A stretch of DNA of 19,510 nt from positions 43,937 to 63,446 of the forward strand of contig MEVH01000001.1 of assembly GCA_001772665.1 (NCBI GenBank), read 5' to 3'. Shown here one piece after another: positions 13,694 through 19,510 of the stretch. The translations under genes were made by a program, and so were the position numbers. The stretch's first letter is position 1. Each line of letters begins with the position of its first letter. The notes beneath the pieces are model-generated. The model had not been told where the DNA came from. It made no database searches and saw nothing but the letters and a program-made list of their open reading frames with translations. This stretch comes from a candidate division WWE3 bacterium RIFCSPLOWO2_01_FULL_39_13. GTDB taxonomy: Bacteria > Patescibacteriota > WWE3 > 2-01-FULL-39-13.

Positions 13694-14773
13694 TTAAAGC
13701 CTCTCATTATAAAACTCAACTGTCCTTTCCATTGCTTTATTAAATGATGATCCGGTTATATTGTGTCCGCCAAATGTGTATTCAAATAGCTCGTGCGGGA
13801 TCGAAGTGTTATCTAGTACTTCCATGACGTTTCTGCTGTAGCCGATATTAACTACGTCATCATCTTTTGCATGGTGGATTTCTATTGCCCCAGTTACTCC
13901 GTCAAGATAATTTGTCGGGACTATCTGCTTCCAGAAATCATTTTCTGGATCAAATTCACCATAAATCTCCCTTAATAATTCCCGTGAACGTACTCTATTT
14001 GGAAAATCAGAAGGAGGTCTGTAGCTGTTGTCATTTATATGAAATTCCGCGATATCGCTGTATGTATAAACTGCACCAGCCCAGATCACCACAGCCGGAA
14101 TGTCCTTTTTGACTACAAAACTTCTAAAAACAATATTCCCTGCCATGCTGTGCCCCCAAAGACCGACCTTTTCTGGATTTACAAAATCAGATGACTGCAA
14201 TGCACTGTATGCACTTAAGGTATCAATAATATAATCAGAAGAATAATAAGCACCGCTCGGATCTCCTTCAGAATCTCCATGCCCCCTAAGGTCTATCTTA
14301 AAAACTACAAATCCGTTTCTGGCAAGATAGTCCACATAGGCAATATACTTCTCGGTGGTTATATAAGTTGAAGGAGGAATATAACCGTGCACAAAAACTA
14401 CTGCCGGCCAGCCCCTTTCGGGCATATCGCCTTCAGGAACAGTCAAAAGCCCGTTTACCTTGAAGCTATCTGAAGTGAAACTTGTTAAATATGACTTATA
14501 TTCAGTGGTACTGGAATATTCCTCTAAGTCCCCCAGCCTGCTCTCGTAAGTTCTTTCTCTTAAATAGGGGACAGTAAGTTCATAAAAAGGAAACTCCATT
14601 GAGTCCGCAGAAGTCGACTTCGAAGATTCTGGTGGAGTATTCAAAACAACTTTACCCATGCTCCCCTTATACCCACTATAAATAAAACTTCCTATGAAAA
14701 GAAATACGACAGCCGGAACCATGACCAAAATAGAAATCTTCCTTAATTTCTTACTCCTTAAATCTTCGAACAT
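13694..14773 (-). CDS. Membrane-anchored alpha/beta hydrolase (prolyl oligopeptidase-like)
   Basis: A 359-aa protein with a short basic N-terminus and one hydrophobic anchor (about 13-33), so the enzyme domain probably faces outside. The hydrolase core has the oxyanion loop AVVFVHGY (124-131), FKIDLRGHGDSEGD (158-171) and the nucleophile elbow GLWGHSMAGN (S209). It continues with HHAKDDDVVN (Asp 304 or 305) and FGGHNITG (His337), giving a complete Ser-Asp-His triad. The elbow has Ala where GxSxG has its last Gly (GHSMA). Such enzymes are esterases or peptidases, and the substrate cannot be told. On the minus strand a TATATT box lies 9 nt before the ATG. It is divergent from the cupin gene. 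Confidence 0.85.
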   Translation of the reverse strand: MFEDLRSKKLRKISILVMVPAVVFLFIGSFIYSGYKGSMGKVVLNTPPESSKSTSADSMEFPFYELTVPYLRERTYESRLGDLEEYSSTTEYKSYLTSFTSDSFKVNGLLTVPEGDMPERGWPAVVFVHGYIPPSTYITTEKYIAYVDYLARNGFVVFKIDLRGHGDSEGDPSGAYYSSDYIIDTLSAYSALQSSDFVNPEKVGLWGHSMAGNIVFRSFVVKKDIPAVVIWAGAVYTYSDIAEFHINDNSYRPPSDFPNRVRSRELLREIYGEFDPENDFWKQIVPTNYLDGVTGAIEIHHAKDDDVVNIGYSRNVMEVLDNTSIPHELFEYTFGGHNITGSSFNKAMERTVEFYNERL

Positions 14774-14806
14774 AGTTCAATTAATATACATAAAAATATG
14801 ACTACG

Positions 14807-14815
14807 TGATAGTAT
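14807..14815 (+). promoter_or_regulatory. Extended -10 promoter of the cupin gene
   Basis: TG-A-TAGTAT. Predicted initiation near 14822 gives a leader of about 32 nt carrying a GGAG Shine-Dalgarno 10 nt before the ATG at 14854. The upstream GTG at 14806 overlaps this box and cannot be in the transcript. Confidence 0.5.
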
Positions 14816-14853
14816 GTTTTTGCTTCAGTCAAATTAGTTCAGGAGAGCCAAAT

Positions 14854-15240
14854 ATGACCGGATACGTTTCAAATATTCTTGAAGAAACTTTAAAAAACAG
14901 TTTCTTCCGCAAAGTCCTTTATACAGGAAAGCACGCACAGCTCGTAGTTATGTGTCTGCAACCGCAAGAAGACATCGGTATGGAGGTTCACTACAACGTC
15001 GACCAGTTTTTTAGAATCGAACAGGGATCAGCAGAAGTCATAATAGATGGAGCAAAAACCCAGGTTAAAGATGATTTCGCAATTATTGTCCCAGCTGGCG
15101 CGCAGCACAATATAGTAAATACAGGAAGCATCGAGTTAAAGCTCTATACTATCTATTCGCCTCCAAACCATCCCGAAGGAACTATCCACAAGGATAAAAA
15201 AGAAGCAGAGGAAGCAGAAAAGCTGGGAAATTCGGCCTAA
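14854..15240 (+). CDS. Single-domain cupin protein
   Basis: A 128-aa beta-barrel protein of the small cupin type, often annotated as mannose-6-phosphate-isomerase-like. Cupin motif 1 reads GMEVHYNVDQFFRIEQG (42-58; E44, H46 and D50 as likely metal ligands). Motif 2 reads VPAGAQHNIVNTG (79-91; H85). The segment YTGKHAQLVVMCLQPQEDIG (23-42) matches a conserved lead-in of this subgroup. The C-terminus is charged and helical (KDKKEAEEAEKLG). Its substrate is not known. The start is ATG 14854, preceded by a GGAG ribosome site, rather than a GTG at 14806 that overlaps the promoter. It is divergent from the hydrolase gene and convergent with the membrane protein gene 9 nt beyond. Confidence 0.88.
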   Translation: MTGYVSNILEETLKNSFFRKVLYTGKHAQLVVMCLQPQEDIGMEVHYNVDQFFRIEQGSAEVIIDGAKTQVKDDFAIIVPAGAQHNIVNTGSIELKLYTIYSPPNHPEGTIHKDKKEAEEAEKLGNSA

Positions 15241-15249
15241 TGGATCCGA

Positions 15250-16950
15250 TCACTTTGGCAGGGGAACAATACCCCTGCTGTCATTTTCATTAATCTGCCA
15301 GACAAAAGGCTTCAGTATTTCTGGAATAAAGCGTTCAGTGTCAAGAGGAAGTCCTCCTGTTAGACCTGCCATAAGATCTTCGTAAGACACAGCATTAGAT
15401 GGCTCTTCAAATACAAACTGCTGGTTAAACTGCGACAACTTCAAAGAAAACACTATGTTCGCTTCATTCGGAGCAGACAGCATAGCCGGATTAGGGGACA
15501 AACCGGGTAAACCTTCGGGGTCTGGTGGCAAATTCTCATCTATAAACTGATCAGCGTCCCCCAAAACCGAAGAAGTAGAATTCAGCATCACATTATTAAT
15601 AGTGACCATTACAACAGCTTTTTGGGTGTAATAAGTTTCTGTGTCTACCCAAACCTTTATTACTGCACCGCTTATGTAGCTGTCAGCGTCACTAACCGCA
15701 CTGGGGATAGAACTTCCTTCTAGACGCAATAGAAGATTTTGCAGGTCACGGTCTGAAAGGTCTAGGGTCAATTCATAAGAATTTCGGCCGTCTATCTCTG
15801 ACTTGCTGACAGTAAACTTTGAAAGAAGATCGCTTCTGAGAAGCTTTCGAAGCTCATTGCTAAAGTAGGTCGTATCATGAGACTCATTTATAAAATCTCT
15901 AGCCTCATTTTGCTTAGGCGGAATTTTGTATGAATACCACCTATTTAAGTAATTATCTACCTCTAAAATTGGAATTCCCATCATTTTTAGATATTCCTGA
16001 AGGCCTTCCGGGACGCGGGAAAATCTAAAATAAAACATGTTATTAATAAACATGAGGTCAGATTCAAAATCATCACCCATTTTTAGATTCAAAGATAACT
16101 TTGGATTAAGCTGATCAGACAAATCAAACGGTCCGTTTACAGACAAATCAAAATTCCCTACCCCAAGCATTCCTGCAAGATCCTTCGATTCAGATGCCAT
16201 CGAGGCTTCGATATATGAACTTTTGATATTACTGTCTGCCTCAACAGCCCGATCTATAATATAATCGGCGGTTTTAGGAGCAAAAGGAAGCCCCTGTACA
16301 ATATTTCTGATTTTATGCTGGATATCTCTATTGCCGATATTTATCTTTCCGTAGGCAATTGAAACAACAGCCGTAAAACCAACTGCAAGTAGTATAGCCA
16401 TGGCTGCAGTCAGTATTGCAAAAAATGGATACATTCTTTCAACAACTTCTCCATTTATTTCCTCTTTGGCTATTTTTGGTGAAGTTCTTTGAGTAATGAT
16501 TTTTCTCTCTAGCTCTGGATTTGGAGAATCAGACTTTTCTTCTTTTCCTAGATTTAGAGATCCAAAATTTTGAACTCCTCCCGTTTTTGGGGGATCGTTT
16601 TTTAGAACTTCTTTTTGCTTAGGAGGCTCAGCCTTTTTAATTTCATTTTTTTCAACAGCGACCTCTGCTTTTTCTGACTCAGGCATCTCATAATCATAAT
16701 CATTCTTAGAAAAGAATTTTGCCGGGATATGTTTCTTTTCCAAAGAAGATGACTCTAACAGCTCTTTTTTTCGTTTAACAGCCCGCATCTGAGGAGTCAT
16801 TGGAGGCTGATAATTTTGATACCAAATCTCAGCGTCAGCAAGCGTATCTTCTCTCCATCCCTGATTTCTAAGCTCTGTAAGAACTTCGGGATATGGTCTG
16901 GCTGATTCTTTATTTTTAGCTAATATCTGAAGAAGTTTACTGGGCAGCAT
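15250..16950 (-). CDS. Large single-pass membrane protein of unknown function
   Basis: A 566-aa protein from the ATG at 16950 (an in-frame TTG at 16956 adds only two residues). Residues about 1-48 form a helical module with LRNQGWREDTLADAEIWYQ, a short motif I associate with membrane proteins of CPR bacteria. A charged Lys/Glu/Pro-rich linker follows, then one membrane helix (about 175-200, FFAILTAAMAILLAVGFTAV). About 360 residues then lie outside, rich in beta-strand patterns (NFDLSVNGPFDLSDQ, SYELTLDLSDRDL, AVVMVTINNVMLNS). The outer part resembles LolA/LppX-type lipid-binding barrels in its repeated strands. That is a suggestion only. It is divergent from tsaE and convergent with the cupin gene. 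A hairpin overlaps its last codons. Confidence 0.75.
   Translation of the reverse strand: MLPSKLLQILAKNKESARPYPEVLTELRNQGWREDTLADAEIWYQNYQPPMTPQMRAVKRKKELLESSSLEKKHIPAKFFSKNDYDYEMPESEKAEVAVEKNEIKKAEPPKQKEVLKNDPPKTGGVQNFGSLNLGKEEKSDSPNPELERKIITQRTSPKIAKEEINGEVVERMYPFFAILTAAMAILLAVGFTAVVSIAYGKINIGNRDIQHKIRNIVQGLPFAPKTADYIIDRAVEADSNIKSSYIEASMASESKDLAGMLGVGNFDLSVNGPFDLSDQLNPKLSLNLKMGDDFESDLMFINNMFYFRFSRVPEGLQEYLKMMGIPILEVDNYLNRWYSYKIPPKQNEARDFINESHDTTYFSNELRKLLRSDLLSKFTVSKSEIDGRNSYELTLDLSDRDLQNLLLRLEGSSIPSAVSDADSYISGAVIKVWVDTETYYTQKAVVMVTINNVMLNSTSSVLGDADQFIDENLPPDPEGLPGLSPNPAMLSAPNEANIVFSLKLSQFNQQFVFEEPSNAVSYEDLMAGLTGGLPLDTERFIPEILKPFVWQINENDSRGIVPLPK
15257..15279. terminator. Hairpin at the convergent cupin/membrane-protein ends
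   Basis: GCAGGGG (15258-15264) pairs perfectly with CCCCTGC (15272-15278) around a 7-nt loop, extendable by a G-T pair. On the plus strand it is followed by TGTCATTTTCATT, a weak interrupted T-run, so it could end cupin transcription. It lies inside the last codons of the minus-strand gene. Confidence 0.45.
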
Positions 16951-16972
16951 AATCAAATAAAATGATACACTA

Positions 16973-17002
16973 TTGGACTGTATTTATGAAATAAAAGATA
17001 AT
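16973..17002 (+). promoter_or_regulatory. Promoter of tsaE-tsaD
   Basis: TTGGAC (16973-16978), 18 bp, then GATAAT (16997-17002), then 6 nt to the ATG at 17009. The spacing implies initiation at the start codon. The region also holds the divergent gene's -10, TATCAT (minus strand, 16967-16962). Confidence 0.5.
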
Positions 17003-17008
17003 AACTAG

Positions 17009-17467
17009 ATGCAAAAGGTATATTTCGTCACAAATGAGAATGAATATAAGGATATTTCCCAAAGTCTTGCGAAAAATTATGAATCTTCGGCTATTTTTGC
17101 ACTTACCGGCGGACTTGGAAGCGGAAAAACTACATTTACCAGGCACCTTGGAAAAGCTTATGGGACAAAGTCAACAATAAAATCTCCTACTTTTACTCTT
17201 CACAGAGAGCATGAAATTGCATCAAAAGACGGCCAAAAGCATTATTTCAACCATATTGACCTTTACAGAATTGAGAAAAAAGGAGAATTCGATGAGATAA
17301 AAATAACCCCTATGGTTAAACGAGAAAACATAGTCGTAATAGAATGGGCAGATAAATTTAAAAGCGAAATAATGAGCATGAAAAAATATGCTCCAATAAT
17401 ATGGATACATTTTGAATATGTAGATGAGAATACAAGAAAACTTACTATTAAGGAGGATAAACAATGA
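17009..17467 (+). CDS. tsaE: tRNA t6A biosynthesis ATPase TsaE
   Basis: A 152-aa P-loop ATPase of the threonylcarbamoyl-adenosine (t6A) pathway, which modifies A37 of ANN-decoding tRNAs. The Walker A is GGLGSGKTT (34-42). SPTFTL (59-64) is the family's switch region, HIDLYRIE (82-89) the conserved DLYR block, and VVIEWADKF (109-117) the Walker B-like segment. The length is usual for TsaE. It supports turnover of the TsaD-TsaB complex in known bacteria. It overlaps tsaD by the four bases ATGA and carries the tsaD Shine-Dalgarno within its own 3' end, so translation is coupled. No tsaB or rimI lies between or beside them, unlike many bacterial clusters. Confidence 0.95.
   Translation: MQKVYFVTNENEYKDISQSLAKNYESSAIFALTGGLGSGKTTFTRHLGKAYGTKSTIKSPTFTLHREHEIASKDGQKHYFNHIDLYRIEKKGEFDEIKITPMVKRENIVVIEWADKFKSEIMSMKKYAPIIWIHFEYVDENTRKLTIKEDKQ
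17450..17456 (+). promoter_or_regulatory. Shine-Dalgarno of tsaD
   Basis: AAGGAGG, 7 nt before the tsaD ATG at 17464, inside the tsaE 3' end. Confidence 0.85.
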
Positions 17468-18552
17468 AAATTCTAGCTATAGACACTAGTTGTGATGACA
17501 CCTCCGTCGCTGTTTCGGAGAACTTGAGCATCAAGTCGAATGTATTCTGGTCTAAGATTAAGGAATATGCCAAGTGGCAGGGAGTAATGCCTTTAGAAGC
17601 CAAAAGGCAGCACGAGGAATTTCTGCCTGCTGCGACTGAAGAATGCTTTAATACGGCAAAGTTATCCTGCTCTGATGTTGATGCGGTTGCAGTGACTCAA
17701 GGTCCGGGCCTGGCTATTGCTTTAGAAGCAGGAATATCCTGCGCAAAAAACATCTCTCAAAAGTACAAGATTCCTCTCATTGCAGTAAATCACATGGCCG
17801 GGCATATTTACAGCTGTCTCGCTCGTGATGAAAATAATAAACCCTTTTCAGGAATCGAAGACTTCGAATTCCCGTTAATCGCACTTACAGTATCGGGCGG
17901 CCACACTGATTTATATTTAATGACTGATCATTTGAAATTTTCCCATATTGGAGAAACAATCGACGATGCCGTAGGAGAATCCTTTGATAAAGTCGGTCGT
18001 ATGCTTGGTATGGAATATCCTGCCGGGCCAAAAATAGAGCTGTCAGCAAAACTCGGAGATAAGATGAGATACAAATTCCCTAGGCCTCTAATGGATCAGG
18101 ATAATTTTAACTTCAGCTTCTCGGGGCTTAAAACTGCAGTTTTGTATCAGATATTAAGTATTCTTGGAAAATACAAATCAAAACCAGGAAAGAAAGCTTT
18201 TAAGGTTGATGACTTATCCCAAAACCTCTCTACAGATACTATCAATGACCTTGCAGCATCTTTCCAACAGGCAGCAATAGACTGTCTTGTCGAAAGGTCA
18301 GAAAAGGCAGTTAAAAAATACAAGCCAAAGATGTTTATTGTAGGAGGGGGAGTCATTGCAAATTCAGCACTTCGTGAGCAGGTTGAAAATATGGCAGAAA
18401 GAAATCGTATTCCATTATATTATCCAAAGCCATTATGGCTCTGCACTGATAACGCAGCAATGATCGCTGCCGTGGCATATTTCTATGCTCAAAAACGAGA
18501 TTTTGTTAAATCACCGCAGGCGATTGATCGCATTCCTAATCTCGCTATCTGA
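17464..18552 (+). CDS. tsaD: tRNA t6A threonylcarbamoyltransferase TsaD
   Basis: A 362-aa ASKHA-fold enzyme that transfers threonylcarbamoyl from its adenylate to A37 of tRNA. It starts with ILAIDTSCDDTSVAV (3-17), then GVMPLEAKRQHEEFLP (40-55). The metal site is NHMAGHIYS with H110 and H114, plus D329 in LCTDNAAMIA. SGGHTDLYLM (144-153) and DDAVGESFDKVGRMLG (167-182) are nucleotide-site blocks. FSFSGLKTAV and VGGGVIANSALR complete the family pattern. The GPGL loop continues AIALEAG where E. coli-type enzymes have a 'GSL.vG' pattern. The length is at the upper end of bacterial TsaD, with a Lys-rich insertion near 235-250. It ends in TGA, showing TGA is read as stop. Its known partner TsaB is not in this window. 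Confidence 0.97.
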   Translation: MKILAIDTSCDDTSVAVSENLSIKSNVFWSKIKEYAKWQGVMPLEAKRQHEEFLPAATEECFNTAKLSCSDVDAVAVTQGPGLAIALEAGISCAKNISQKYKIPLIAVNHMAGHIYSCLARDENNKPFSGIEDFEFPLIALTVSGGHTDLYLMTDHLKFSHIGETIDDAVGESFDKVGRMLGMEYPAGPKIELSAKLGDKMRYKFPRPLMDQDNFNFSFSGLKTAVLYQILSILGKYKSKPGKKAFKVDDLSQNLSTDTINDLAASFQQAAIDCLVERSEKAVKKYKPKMFIVGGGVIANSALREQVENMAERNRIPLYYPKPLWLCTDNAAMIAAVAYFYAQKRDFVKSPQAIDRIPNLAI

Positions 18553-18636
18553 CGAACTAAATACTATATCCACATCGTTTACATTTCAGCTAATGAGAGT
18601 TCATTGTTCTGTCAGAAATAGTTTAGAGTTTATCCC

Positions 18637-18666
18637 TTGCCATGATCATTTTTTTTATGTTATACC
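18637..18666 (+). promoter_or_regulatory. Promoter of the small coiled-coil protein gene
   Basis: TTGCCA (5 of 6 to consensus), 18 bp, then TATACC with an upstream TG-T extension (18658-18666). Seven nt separate it from the ATG at 18674. It fixes the start of the following gene. Confidence 0.62.
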
Positions 18667-18673
18667 CAGTAAT

Positions 18674-18985
18674 ATGAAAGTAAAAAAAGAGACTCCATTA
18701 AGCAAAGAATACTTCGATAAAAGACTCGACTATATGCTTGCAGAAATATCATCAATTTATGCAACCAAAGATGAACTGGCAAATATGAAGTACCAACTCG
18801 AACAGAAAACGGAGGACACATATCAAAGAATGCAAAACGATATTATGCAGTTTAAGGATGATCTAATTATTATGTTTGTAGCATTAAGAACAGAAATTAC
18901 TTCTTTGACATCACTATTCCGCAGACACGATGACACTATTGAAGACCACGAACACCGCCTCGTTAAAATAGAAAAAACAGCCTAG
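18674..18985 (+). CDS. Small coiled-coil protein of unknown function, 103 aa
   Basis: The protein begins MKVKKETPLSKEYFDKRLDY and is almost wholly helical. Heptad-like spacing runs through IYATKDELANMKYQLEQKTE and the later TSLFRRHDDTIEDHEHRLVK. There is no signal peptide, though a short hydrophobic stretch (LIIMFVALRTEI) lies in the middle. Proteins opening with '..K.YLDKRL' and containing 'ATKDEL' are frequent unnamed proteins in CPR genomes. This is from memory of the family, not a search. The open frame extends upstream to 18485 inside tsaD, but a strong promoter ending 7 nt before ATG 18674 marks this start. It is probably monocistronic and ends 44 nt before the tRNA-His gene. Confidence 0.72.
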   Translation: MKVKKETPLSKEYFDKRLDYMLAEISSIYATKDELANMKYQLEQKTEDTYQRMQNDIMQFKDDLIIMFVALRTEITSLTSLFRRHDDTIEDHEHRLVKIEKTA

Positions 18986-19010
18986 GCTTTTTAACATTCC
19001 ATATTTCCTA

Positions 19011-19016
19011 TATAAT
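19011..19016 (+). promoter_or_regulatory. -10 box of tRNA-His
   Basis: Consensus TATAAT, with a predicted start near 19023, about 7 nt before the tRNA. The nearest -35-like hexamer (TTAACA, 18991-18996) is only 14 bp away, so the -35 is uncertain. Confidence 0.5.
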
Positions 19017-19029
19017 TCACATTAATTGC

Positions 19030-19106
19030 GGTGGTTGTAGCTCAATGGTCAGAGCGCCTGTCTGTGGAACAGGAGGTTGTGGGTTCGAGCCCCATCAACC
19101 ACCCCA
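19030..19106 (+). tRNA. tRNA-His (anticodon GTG)
   Basis: Acceptor GTGGTTG (19031-19037) pairs with CAACCAC (19096-19102). The G at 19030 is the extra G-1 and faces discriminator C73 (19103), the His-specific pair. The D-arm is GCTC/GAGC and the anticodon stem is CCTGT/ACAGG with loop CTGTGGA, giving GTG. The T-arm is GTGGG-TTCGAGC-CCCAT. CCA is encoded at 19104-19106. Confidence 0.97.
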
Positions 19107-19422
19107 AATGTTCATCTGAGGCATCTGGATTCTCGAAAGCCTTGAAAAGACTGCATAAACGTGTGGTTCGAAAACTCGGAAAGTGGTATGTCACACCTTC
19201 CGGAAAAATTATCCCTTGTAACCGTTGTTTTGTGCCTAAATCAGCGTTTCTCCACGTTTGTGTACTCCTTAATACACATAAAAACCCGCGCTGGTGTCTC
19301 TATTTGGTTAACATTCAGGTCAATAAGTCCATGCGAGGTTTTAGTTCCTGTCTTGAAAAAACAACAATAAATTCGGTTACGTATTAGATCATAATTCGAT
19401 GTCATCGAAAACCATGTTTTTC
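19107..19422. other. Unassigned stretch after tRNA-His
   Basis: About 316 bp with no gene I can support. One plus-strand frame stays open from inside the tRNA to 19387, and its post-tRNA part is Lys/Arg/Cys-rich (ALKRLHKRVVRKLGKWYV, then CNRC). It has no start codon of its own with a ribosome site or promoter, and its upstream part is translated tRNA. It might be a decayed gene or chance. No terminator with a T-run is visible after the tRNA. Confidence 0.4.
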
Positions 19423-19461
19423 TTACCCTGTTAGATCATATTGTTTGTCATCCAAACTATG
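19384..19461. repeat. Imperfect direct repeat, two copies
   Basis: Both copies begin TTAGATCATA (19384 and 19431, period 47 bp), share TGTCATC-AAA downstream and end near ATG (19416 and 19461). They differ by substitutions and two single-base length changes. On the minus strand the right copy lies in an open frame ending at 19423, and the left copy lies beyond that stop in a broken frame. Confidence 0.6.
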
Positions 19462-19510
19462 AACTAGGTCTTTCAGTTTCTTGTCCAGTTTTGTATTCAA
19501 TTCAACCAGA
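19423..19510 (-). CDS. Possible C-terminal end of a helical protein (runs off right edge)
   Basis: The minus strand is open from the right edge to a TAA at 19425-19423, giving 28 residues: LVELNTKLDKKLKDLVHSLD, then DKQYDLTG. The Leu/Lys periodicity suggests a coiled coil, somewhat like the small coiled-coil protein at 18674-18985. The segment is short and could be chance. An imperfect repeat of its last coding bases lies just past the stop. Confidence 0.38.
   Translation of the reverse strand, partial: LVELNTKLDKKLKDLVHSLDDKQYDLTG

Noticed and set aside
18485..18673. N-terminal extension of the coiled-coil protein back into tsaD
   Set aside because: It overlaps tsaD by 68 nt and has no family-like sequence, and a strong promoter lies just before the ATG at 18674.
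19031..19105. Start of an open frame inside tRNA-His (MVVAQWSERL...)
   Set aside because: This is the well-known spurious translation of a tRNA gene. Only the post-tRNA part is kept as an open question.
1..19510. Alternative genetic code (TGA as glycine)
   Set aside because: tsaE and tsaD end in TGA at family-typical C-termini, and no conserved gene has an internal TGA.
1..19510. CRISPR array, insertion sequence or prophage
   Set aside because: No regularly spaced repeats, transposase, integrase or phage gene was found on either strand.

Overview
The window is AT-rich, gene-dense chromosomal DNA. It most likely comes from a Candidate Phyla Radiation (Patescibacteria) bacterium. This is inferred from the short housekeeping proteins, the sortase, LysM, FemAB and class A PBP wall genes of a Gram-positive-like envelope, the tsaE-tsaD pair, and a small coiled-coil protein and a membrane protein of types I associate with CPR genomes. 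TGA is used as a stop (tsaE, tsaD), so the TGA-as-glycine code of Gracilibacteria/SR1 is excluded. The exact phylum cannot be read from this sequence.

Layout. Positions 1-1151 hold a minus-strand pair: the start of a FemAB-type peptidoglycan aminoacyltransferase that runs off the left edge, preceded by rsmA. A 42-bp gap separates rsmA from the divergent heat-shock cluster hrcA-grpE-dnaK-(terminator)-dnaJ (1194-5538). That gap carries overlapping divergent promoters and a degenerate CIRCE operator. An unrecognised minus-strand gene (5531-6076) overlaps the dnaJ end. A GC-rich hairpin cluster follows, then the repair polymerase polX (6269-7966). A cell-wall module comes next: sortase, a LysM membrane protein and, convergently, a large class A penicillin-binding protein (8063-11877). 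tRNA-Gln(TTG) with its own promoter and terminator follows, then a YecM-like gene, a minus-strand kinase-fold protein, a membrane-anchored alpha/beta hydrolase, a divergent cupin, and a large single-pass membrane protein. The right end has tsaE-tsaD (t6A tRNA modification), a small coiled-coil protein, tRNA-His(GTG), about 316 bp of unassigned DNA containing one copy of an imperfect repeat, and a possible gene end at the right edge.

The strongest window-wide signal is in the starts. Many first-in-transcript genes have an extended -10 box (TG-N-TANNAT type) only 6-7 nt before the ATG, which predicts leaderless mRNAs. Shine-Dalgarno sites appear at downstream genes (LysM protein, tsaD) and at the cupin. 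These promoters also correct several N-termini away from upstream TTG/GTG codons.

The genes fall into four functional groups: protein quality control under probable HrcA control, cell-wall assembly, RNA maturation (RsmA, TsaE/TsaD and tRNAs), and DNA repair. I see no mobile element, CRISPR array or obvious defence system.
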